Assembly (NCBI GenBank): GCA_005881425.1
Contig: VBIC01000107.1
Span: 7,380 to 45,922, forward strand
Source: Chloroflexota bacterium
GTDB lineage: Bacteria; Chloroflexota; Dormibacteria; CF-121
DNA: 38,543 bases
Direction of reading: 5' to 3'
The notes beneath the pieces were generated by a model. It saw only the letters and a program-made list of their open reading frames with translations, ran no database searches and had not been told where the DNA came from. Shown one piece after another: positions 23,542-29,736 of this stretch. Each line of letters begins with the position of its first letter. Position 1 is the first letter of the stretch. The position numbers were made by a program, and so were the translations under genes.

Positions 23542-24437
23542 TGATCCCGCCGTTTCCCTCCTACCAGAGCCGGACGGTGTCCATCGACGGCGTCAGCGTC
23601 CACTTTCTCTGCGGCGGGCATGGAACGCCGCTCGTCCTGGTGCACGGCCTGGGAAGCTCGGCGGGAGTCGAGTTCTACTACAACCTCGAGGCGCTGGCCG
23701 CGGTGCATTGCGTCTACGCGGTCGACCTGCCGGGATTCGGCAGATCGGACAAGCCGTCGATCGACTACACGATCGAGTTCTTCGTGCGCGTCCTACGCGA
23801 TTTCCTGGACGCTCAGGGATTGGACAAGGTGGCCCTGATGGGCGTCTCCCTGGGGGGACGGATCGCCGTCGGCTTCGCCCTCCAGTTCCCCCAGCGCGTC
23901 GCCAGGCTGATCCTGGTCGACGCCCTCGGCGTCGGCGTGCCCCGCCGGGTGCTGGCCTACTCGTTCCTGCTCGCCCGTGGGATCGGCGAGCTGGCTCTGA
24001 GCGGAACGGCCCGGGCGCTGCGCCGGATGAATCCGCGCCTGATCCGCCGCTTGTGGGGCTGGTACCTCTCGCGGCCGGGGTCGATCGAGCAGATCCTGAG
24101 CGACGATCGCATCGCCAACCATCGCGAGATGCTCGAGATGCCGGCTTACCGGGCCGCCTACCTGTCCGCGCTGCGCTCGGTGGCCGGGATGCGGCGGGTA
24201 AGGGACGGGGTGCTGGTCGAAGACCGGCTGGGCGACCTCTCCATGCCCACGCTCCTGGTCTGGGGCCGGCACGACCACATCTTCCCGCCCAGCCACGCGG
24301 AGGAGGCCGCCCGCCGGATCCCGGATGCCGGCTTCGAGATCTTCGAGGACAGCGGCCACACGCCCCAGATGGAAGAGCCCGAGCGCTTCAACCAGCTGGT
24401 CCTCGGCTTCCTGTCGCGCTCCTCAGCCGGAGGATGA
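23541..24437 (+). CDS. Alpha/beta hydrolase
   Basis: The 298-residue protein has the fold's landmarks in order: oxyanion region LVHGLGSS, nucleophile elbow GVSLGGR (serine), acid in LLVWGRHDHIFP and catalytic His in EDSGHTPQMEEPERF. This is a C-C bond hydrolase or esterase-like family; the substrate cannot be predicted. It overlaps the dehydrogenase stop by one base and the following ligase gene by ATGA, so the three form an operon. Confidence 0.9.
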   Translation: MIPPFPSYQSRTVSIDGVSVHFLCGGHGTPLVLVHGLGSSAGVEFYYNLEALAAVHCVYAVDLPGFGRSDKPSIDYTIEFFVRVLRDFLDAQGLDKVALMGVSLGGRIAVGFALQFPQRVARLILVDALGVGVPRRVLAYSFLLARGIGELALSGTARALRRMNPRLIRRLWGWYLSRPGSIEQILSDDRIANHREMLEMPAYRAAYLSALRSVAGMRRVRDGVLVEDRLGDLSMPTLLVWGRHDHIFPPSHAEEAARRIPDAGFEIFEDSGHTPQMEEPERFNQLVLGFLSRSSAGG

Positions 24438-25660
24438 GCGAGCTGCGGGTGTACGACACGGCCCGGCGCGGTCTGATGCCGTTGCCGACCTCGAGGACGT
24501 CGAGCAGTCCGACCCTCAAGCTCTACGTCTGCGGCATCACTCCCTACGATTCGGGCCACATCGGACACGCGTTCACCTACTGCGCCTTCGACGTGCTCGT
24601 TCGGTGGGTCGAGGCGTCCGGGGTTCGGGTCCGATACGTGCAGAACGTGACCGACGTGGACGACCCGCTGTTCGTCCGCGCCCGGCGCGATCGCGTCCGC
24701 TGGCGTGATCTCGCGCGTCGCCAGACGGCAGGGTTCAGGCGGGACATGTCGAGGTTGGGCTGGCGCCAGCCCGACGTCATGCCGCGCGCCTCGACGGAGA
24801 TCCCGGTCATCCTGCGGGCGATCCGCCGGCTCGACAGACGGGGTTATTCGTACGCGACGGACGCCCTTTACTTCGAGGTCGAGAAGTACCCTCGGTTCGG
24901 CCAGCTTTCGAGGCTGAGCCATCCGGCGATGATGCGGGCGCTGCACCAGCGGGGACTGGCGGGGAAGGTGGGGCCGGACGCCAGACACAACCCGCTCGAC
25001 TTCCAGCTCTGGCGCAGCTCAGAGCCCGGCGAGCCCACCTGGCCCTCGCCCTACGGAGCGGGGCGGCCGGGTTGGCACATCCAGTGCTCCGCCATGGCCA
25101 TGGAACACCTGGGCTACCCGATCGACGTGCACGGGGCGGGTCGGGACCTGGTCTTCCCTCACCACGAGTCGGAGCGGGCGCAGTCGGAGGCGCTGACCGG
25201 ACGCGCGCCCTTCGCCCGAGCCTGGATGCACACCGGAATGGTCCGCTACCAGGGGGCCAAGATGTCCAAGTCGCTCGGCAACCTGGTCCTGGTCCGGCAG
25301 GCGTTGGAGAAGGCATCCCCGGCAGGCCTTCGCCTCTACCTGGCGTCCCATCGTTACCGGCACGATTGGGGCTTCAGCTGGGAAGGCCTGGCCGCCGCAG
25401 CCAGCCTGGCCGATGCGATCGGCGCGGCCGTCGGGGCCAGCCGGCGCCACCGCGATCCGGATACCAGCCGAGGCGCGCCCGCGCCCGACCGGGACCTGTG
25501 GGCCGACTTCAAGGCGGCCATGGACGACGACCTGGACACTCCCCGTGCGATCCGGGTCCTGCGCAGGGCGCTCCTCCAGCGCCGGCCGGCGGCCGTGCGC
25601 CGGATGGCCGGCATCCTCTGCGGCCGCGCGTCCTACCGTCGTTCGCCGGCGTCTCCGTAG
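24434..25660 (+). CDS. MshC-like cysteine ligase (mycothiol-type), CysRS paralogue
   Basis: The 408-residue protein is related to cysteinyl-tRNA synthetase but has the sequence marks of MshC, the cysteine:GlcN-inositol ligase of mycothiol synthesis. It reads YVCGITPYDSGHIGHA where CysRS has CGPTVYD, then YVQNVTDVDDPLF, STEIPVILRAI, zinc-site residues in HIQCSAMAM and FPHHESERAQSEALTG, and KMSKSLGNL. It ends soon after LASHRYRHDWGFSWE and lacks the long tRNA-binding tail, as MshC does. MshC uses ATP to activate cysteine and join it to an amino sugar. A true cysS follows, so this copy need not charge tRNA. Other mycothiol genes are not in the window. Its TAG stop is part of the cysS -10. Confidence 0.8.
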   Translation: MSELRVYDTARRGLMPLPTSRTSSSPTLKLYVCGITPYDSGHIGHAFTYCAFDVLVRWVEASGVRVRYVQNVTDVDDPLFVRARRDRVRWRDLARRQTAGFRRDMSRLGWRQPDVMPRASTEIPVILRAIRRLDRRGYSYATDALYFEVEKYPRFGQLSRLSHPAMMRALHQRGLAGKVGPDARHNPLDFQLWRSSEPGEPTWPSPYGAGRPGWHIQCSAMAMEHLGYPIDVHGAGRDLVFPHHESERAQSEALTGRAPFARAWMHTGMVRYQGAKMSKSLGNLVLVRQALEKASPAGLRLYLASHRYRHDWGFSWEGLAAAASLADAIGAAVGASRRHRDPDTSRGAPAPDRDLWADFKAAMDDDLDTPRAIRVLRRALLQRRPAAVRRMAGILCGRASYRRSPASP

Positions 25661-25670
25661 ACTAGGCCGC
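25658..25670 (+). promoter_or_regulatory. -10 hexamer of a predicted leaderless cysS transcript
   Basis: TAGACT (25658-25663) overlaps the stop codon of the MshC-like gene and is followed by seven bases and GTG 25671. The same hexamer is used before the MetE-like gene at 8981. Confidence 0.55.
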
Positions 25671-27179
25671 GTGAGCCGCTCGCCCAGCGCCGACGGCCGT
25701 CCTCTACTGCTGTTCAATTCGCTTGGCAGGCGGCTCGAGGAATTCACCCCTGTCCATCCACCTCAGGTCGGCGTCTACACCTGCGGCCCGACCGTCTACG
25801 CCTACCCTCACCTCGGCAACCTGCGCGCCTATGTCTTCGCCGACGGGCTTCGCCGGGCGCTGGAGTGGAAGGGCTACGAAGTGCGACAGATCGTGAACAT
25901 CACCGACGTCGGCCACCTGACCTCGGACCAGGACGAGGGCGAGGACAAGATGCTGGTCGCGGCCCTGCGCGAAGGACGCAGCATGCGGGAGATCGCCCAG
26001 ACCTACACCCAGGCCTTCATGGACGACGTCAGGCGCCTCGCCATCCTGCCGGCAACCGTCTATCCGCGCGCCAGCGACCACGTGCCGGAGATGATCGAGT
26101 TCGTCAAGGTCCTGGAGGCCAAGGGTTACACATACGGGCTCCCGACCGGCCTCTACTTCGATACCGGCCGGAGCCAGGACTATGGCCGCCTGGCTCTGCT
26201 CGACCGGGAGGGCGTCCGCGAGGGACGCATCGAGTCGGTCGAGGGCAAGCGCAATGCCGCGGACTTCGCGCTCTGGCGCAGCCGGGTCGGCGAGGCGCGC
26301 CGGGCCATGGAGTGGGACTCGCGCTGGGGGCCGGGCGCGCCCGGCTGGCACCTCGAGTGCTCGGTCATGAGCATGAAGTACCTGGGCAATCACTTCGACA
26401 TCCATACCGGCGGCGTCGACCACCGCGAGGTTCACCACGTGAACGAGATCGCGCAGAGCGAGGCCTATCTCGGAGACGGCGAAGCCTGGGTGCGCTACTG
26501 GCTCCACAACGAGTTCCTGCTCTTCACCAGGGAGAAGATGTCCAAGTCAGCGGGCGGGACGATCCGGCTGGAGGACCTGATCGAGCGTGGCTACCATCCA
26601 TCGGTGTTCCGTCACTTCACGCTGACCGCCCACTACCGAAGCAAGATGAACTTCTCGTTCGAAGCGCTCGACGCCGCCGAAGCCTCGCTGCGACGCCTGC
26701 TGCTGAGGGTCAGGGACCGGCGTCGGGAAGGCGACGGCTCCGGGCAGCGACCCGACTTCCACTCCACACTGGAGAGGCTGAAGTCGGAAGCGGGCCGGCG
26801 CTACCTGCTGGGCATGGACGAGGCGGTCTCGGCGGACCTCAACACTCCGCGGGCGCTGGCGCTGGTCGACGCCTTCACCCAGGACACGAGCCTCGACCGG
26901 CAGGAGGTGCGGGCGCTGCTCGAGGCGGCGGACACGATCCTGGGCCTGGGCTTGCCCGATACGCAGGTCGAGGACCTGAGCGCGAAGTCGGCGATCGAGG
27001 ACTCGGCCGTCGCCGAGATCGAGCGCCTGGTCCAGGCGCGCAGCCGGGCGCGCGCGGCGGCGAGATGGGAGGAAGCCGACGCACTGCGGCGGCAGCTCAA
27101 GGAGCTGGGAGTCCAGGTGACGGACACCGCCGGGGGTACCGAGTGGTACCCGATCCGTCGCCAGCCACCGGCAGTGTGA
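25671..27179 (+). CDS. cysS: Cysteinyl-tRNA synthetase
   Basis: The 502-residue class I synthetase has the HIGH-type signature in TCGPTVYAYPHLGNLRAY, the zinc-site Cys in WHLECSVMSMKYLG and KMSKS. A C-terminal helical tail ends ARWEEADALRRQLKELGVQV, the usual tRNA-recognition part of CysRS. The zinc-site segment reads GGVDHREVHHVNEIAQSE where most CysRS have FPHHENE, a modest variation. I use GTG 25671 because it follows the TAGACT hexamer and ten residues of family-like sequence precede PLLLFNSLGR. It charges tRNA-Cys. It is convergent with the S9 peptidase gene with one base between them. Confidence 0.94.
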   Translation: MSRSPSADGRPLLLFNSLGRRLEEFTPVHPPQVGVYTCGPTVYAYPHLGNLRAYVFADGLRRALEWKGYEVRQIVNITDVGHLTSDQDEGEDKMLVAALREGRSMREIAQTYTQAFMDDVRRLAILPATVYPRASDHVPEMIEFVKVLEAKGYTYGLPTGLYFDTGRSQDYGRLALLDREGVREGRIESVEGKRNAADFALWRSRVGEARRAMEWDSRWGPGAPGWHLECSVMSMKYLGNHFDIHTGGVDHREVHHVNEIAQSEAYLGDGEAWVRYWLHNEFLLFTREKMSKSAGGTIRLEDLIERGYHPSVFRHFTLTAHYRSKMNFSFEALDAAEASLRRLLLRVRDRRREGDGSGQRPDFHSTLERLKSEAGRRYLLGMDEAVSADLNTPRALALVDAFTQDTSLDRQEVRALLEAADTILGLGLPDTQVEDLSAKSAIEDSAVAEIERLVQARSRARAAARWEEADALRRQLKELGVQVTDTAGGTEWYPIRRQPPAV

Positions 27180-27180
27180 G

Positions 27181-29307
27181 TTACGGTCCCGGCCCCGAGG
27201 CCCCGGCCAGCAGGGACTCGAAGTAGGCCAGGATGCGCGTCTCCATCGCCTCGCGGTCCCGCTCCGACCGCGGCATGTGGCGCTCGTTGGGATAGATGAG
27301 CAGGTCATAGGGCCGGTTGGCCTTGGTCAGGGCGTCCATCAGGCGCGCCGTGTGCCGGAAATGGACGTTCTCGTCGATCAGGCCGTGGATCAGGAGCAGC
27401 CTTCCCCGGAGCCGGTGGGCGTGGGTCAGGGCGGAGGCCTCGCGATAGCCGTCCGGGTTGTCCCGGGGCGTGCCCAGGTACTTCTCGGTGTAGGCCGTGT
27501 CGTAGCCGTCCCATGAGGTGACCGGCGCTCCGGCCACGCCGACCTGGAACAGGTCGGGCGCCTTGAGCATGGCCATCGCGGTCATGTAACCGCCGTAGCT
27601 CCAGCCGTAGATTCCGACCCGCGAGGCGTCGCCCAGGCCGAGGGAGGCCAGCCAGCGTACGCCCGCAGCCTGGTCTGTGACCTCGCGGTCGCCCAGGCGT
27701 CCGGCGATGGCGGCTTCGAAGCGCAGGCCCCGCCTGGCGGAGCCGCGGTTGTCGATCTTGATCACCAGGAAGCCTCTTTCAGCCAGCATCTGGGCCCGCA
27801 TGTCGACCGTCAGGGCCCAGGTGTCCTGCACGGTCTGGGTCGCCGGGCCGCCGTAGACCGAGACCAGGATCGGCGGCAGCGTCCCGCCCTCGGGGCGGTA
27901 GAGGGCCGCATGCAGGGTGACGCCCTCTTCGCTTTCGAAGGAGTGGAATTCGGGCGGCCGGAGATCGTGGTCCAGGCGCTCAGGTTCGTGCAGGACCGCG
28001 ATCCGGCCGCCGTCGAGGCGCCGGACGACTACCGCGGGCGGCCGGCGCACGCTGTCGAAGACCTCGACCAGGCTGGAGAAATCGGGAGCGAAGACCGCGT
28101 GATGCGTCCCGCCGTCCGCGGTCAGGGCCACCGGCGCACCGCCGTCGAGCGGGACGCGGTACAGGTGCCGCTCCAGCGGGGAGCCGGAGGGGGCGGCGAA
28201 GGCGACCTGCCGGCTCAAGGCGTCGAGGCCGAGCAGGGCGTCCACCGGCCGGTCGTCCCAGGTCAGCCACCGCTGCAGCCGCCCGTCCGGCGCGTGGACC
28301 GAGAGGCGGCGGAAGCCGCCGCTCTCCGAGGACCAGGTGAACTCACCGGTCCGCGGGTCGAAGCGCAGGTCGTCGTGCAGGTTGATCCAGGGGTCGGCCT
28401 GCTCGCTGACCAGGGTCGACGTCCGGCCGGTTGTGGGATCGAAGGCGAGCAGCTCCAGCAGGCGCCAATCGCGGCGCAGCCGCTGGATGAAGAGGCGCCC
28501 GTCGGGGTGCCAGTCGACGCGGGCCAGGTAGTGGTCCTCGGGGTCGCCCAGGTCGAGCCAGCGCACGCCACCCCCGGCTACCGGGGTCACGCCCAGCCGC
28601 CAGCGGACGTTGTCCGCCCCGGCGAAAGGATAGCGGTGCTCCTCGATCTCGATCCGGTCCTGCCCCTGGTGCACGATGGGATAGACCGGGACATGCCGCT
28701 CGTCCACCTGCTCGAAGGCCAGCCAGCGTGAGTCCCGCGAGACCCAGAACCCGGAGTAGCGGTCGAGCTCCTCCTGGGCGACGTACTCGGCGCTCCCGTT
28801 GCCGACTCCGGGCTGGGCGCCCGAGGTCAGCGCCCGCTCGCCGTCCTGATCCAGGACGCGGACCTCACCATCCCGAACGAAGAAGACCAGCCTGCCGTCG
28901 CGCGAGATCTGCGGCGTGATGGCGCCGCTCGTGAGGCGACGAAGACTTCCCGCTTCCCAGCGGTAGAGGTCGCCTTCGATGGGAACCAGCATCACCGGCG
29001 CCTCGGCGGCCCACCAGTACTCCGTGATGCCCACCTCGCGCCGGCGCAGCCGCTCGCGTCGCAGCCGCTCCTGGAGTGACAACTCCGCCTCCCGGCCGGT
29101 CTCCGCCGCGCGGATCAGCACCTCCGTCCGTCCTGTCTCGAGCTCGAACCGCCAGAGGTCGAATACCAGGTCTCCCCGCTCGCTGGCGAGGTAGGTGATC
29201 GCCTTGCCGTCGGGCGAGTAGGCGATCCGGGCCGGGATGCTCATCCCGGGGCGGGGGTAGCGCGCCACGATCGCGGGCGTGATGCGCGTCCCCAGCCGTT
29301 CAGCCAT
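27181..29307 (-). CDS. S9 family dipeptidyl-peptidase IV-like serine peptidase
   Basis: The 708-residue protein has an N-terminal beta-propeller (YSPDGKAITYLASERGDLVF, YSGFWVSRDSRWLAFEQVDE) and a C-terminal alpha/beta-hydrolase domain. The nucleophile is in YGWSYGGYM (Ser about 570), the acid in HGLIDENVHF and the His in YPNERHMP. The DPP-IV-type EQVDE segment argues for a dipeptidyl peptidase rather than an acyl-aminoacyl peptidase. No signal peptide is seen, so it is probably cytoplasmic. ATG 29307 has TAGGCT exactly six bases upstream on the minus strand, predicting a leaderless mRNA. Confidence 0.92.
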   Translation of the reverse strand: MAERLGTRITPAIVARYPRPGMSIPARIAYSPDGKAITYLASERGDLVFDLWRFELETGRTEVLIRAAETGREAELSLQERLRRERLRRREVGITEYWWAAEAPVMLVPIEGDLYRWEAGSLRRLTSGAITPQISRDGRLVFFVRDGEVRVLDQDGERALTSGAQPGVGNGSAEYVAQEELDRYSGFWVSRDSRWLAFEQVDERHVPVYPIVHQGQDRIEIEEHRYPFAGADNVRWRLGVTPVAGGGVRWLDLGDPEDHYLARVDWHPDGRLFIQRLRRDWRLLELLAFDPTTGRTSTLVSEQADPWINLHDDLRFDPRTGEFTWSSESGGFRRLSVHAPDGRLQRWLTWDDRPVDALLGLDALSRQVAFAAPSGSPLERHLYRVPLDGGAPVALTADGGTHHAVFAPDFSSLVEVFDSVRRPPAVVVRRLDGGRIAVLHEPERLDHDLRPPEFHSFESEEGVTLHAALYRPEGGTLPPILVSVYGGPATQTVQDTWALTVDMRAQMLAERGFLVIKIDNRGSARRGLRFEAAIAGRLGDREVTDQAAGVRWLASLGLGDASRVGIYGWSYGGYMTAMAMLKAPDLFQVGVAGAPVTSWDGYDTAYTEKYLGTPRDNPDGYREASALTHAHRLRGRLLLIHGLIDENVHFRHTARLMDALTKANRPYDLLIYPNERHMPRSERDREAMETRILAYFESLLAGASGPGP

Positions 29308-29319
29308 CCCGCCAGCCTA
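29308..29319 (-). promoter_or_regulatory. -10 hexamer of a predicted leaderless S9 peptidase transcript
   Basis: TAGGCT on the minus strand (29319-29314), six bases, then ATG 29307; no separate Shine-Dalgarno leader. Confidence 0.6.
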
Positions 29320-29352
29320 GCGAACGCAAGCTGGCGGCACGGATCAGGACGC

Positions 29353-29595
29353 TCAGGGTCCCACCCGGCCCAGGCGGGCGGCGTAGAAGGCCAGGAGGGA
29401 GCGGTAGAGGAGGCTGCCACCCCATCCTATAAGTAGGATGCCGGCCAGGGCGATGGCCGGGCCGTACAGGCGTTTGACCCGATAGCGGGCGAAGCTCCAG
29501 AAGCTCTGCCAGAAGGTCGAGGTGAGCAGGCCGTGCCGCTTGGAGCTGCCCAGGCCGGCCGCCAGCAAGGCCAGGCCCACCAGGATCAGAGCCAT
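29353..29595 (-). CDS. Small two-helix membrane protein
   Basis: The 80-residue product has two hydrophobic segments (ALILVGLALLAAGLG and GPAIALAGILLIGWGGSLLY) separated by an aromatic/basic loop (FWQSFWSFARYRVKRLYG). I know no family for it. Codons upstream of ATG 29595 also read plausibly (RYGVPALIQG), so the true start may lie a little further out. A run of codons rare in this genome (cta, ctt, ata) coincides with the palindrome at 29424-29439. It is divergent from nrdJ. Confidence 0.55.
   Translation of the reverse strand: MALILVGLALLAAGLGSSKRHGLLTSTFWQSFWSFARYRVKRLYGPAIALAGILLIGWGGSLLYRSLLAFYAARLGRVGP
29424..29439. repeat. Palindrome ATCCTA-N4-TAGGAT inside the small membrane-protein gene
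   Basis: A perfect six-base inverted repeat with a four-base centre. The same arms occur at the nrdJ promoter 260 bases away, suggesting a paired operator. Confidence 0.5.
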
Positions 29596-29614
29596 GCCCT
29601 GGATCAGGGCCGGA

Positions 29615-29630
29615 ACGCCATATCTTGTGT
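29615..29630. promoter_or_regulatory. NrdR-box-like site upstream of nrdJ
   Basis: The sequence ACGCCATATCTTGTGT agrees with the NrdR consensus (aCaCwAtATaTwGtgt) at 13 of 16 positions by eye. NrdR represses ribonucleotide reductase genes. Boxes usually come in pairs; I see no good second copy at the expected spacing. Confidence 0.45.
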
Positions 29631-29637
29631 CCCCAGG

Positions 29638-29646
29638 TTGTCCACA
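29638..29646 (+). promoter_or_regulatory. DnaA-box-like site upstream of nrdJ
   Basis: TTGTCCACA is the GC-rich form of the DnaA box (consensus TTATCCACA). DnaA control of ribonucleotide reductase is known in E. coli. The site lies between the NrdR-like box and the -35. Confidence 0.5.
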
Positions 29647-29670
29647 GGGCTACGGGTTGGGGTAAAATGC

Positions 29671-29699
29671 TTGACAGGCCACATCCTATCTCATAGGAT
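29671..29699 (+). promoter_or_regulatory. Housekeeping-type promoter of nrdJ
   Basis: TTGACA (29671-29676), a 17-base spacer and TAGGAT (29694-29699) form the best -35/-10 pair in the window. A TAAAAT at 29663-29668 could be a second, weaker -10. Predicted transcripts carry a leader of about 30 bases with a GGAGG site before ATG 29737. Confidence 0.75.
29683..29699. repeat. Palindrome over the nrdJ -10 (putative operator)
   Basis: ATCCTAT, three bases, ATAGGAT: a perfect seven-base inverted repeat. Its right arm contains the -10 hexamer, so a bound repressor would block the promoter. It does not match the NrdR box; the regulator is unknown. Confidence 0.6.
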
Positions 29700-29736
29700 T
29701 GTCAGCGCTTTCACCCTCTGAGCGGAGGTCCAGTTC

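Noticed and set aside
29644-29661. Second NrdR box one to three turns from the first
   Set aside because: Best match is under half of the consensus positions.
29596-29736. Cobalamin riboswitch upstream of nrdJ
   Set aside because: The leader from the best promoter is only about 30 bases and no B12-box-like sequence is visible.
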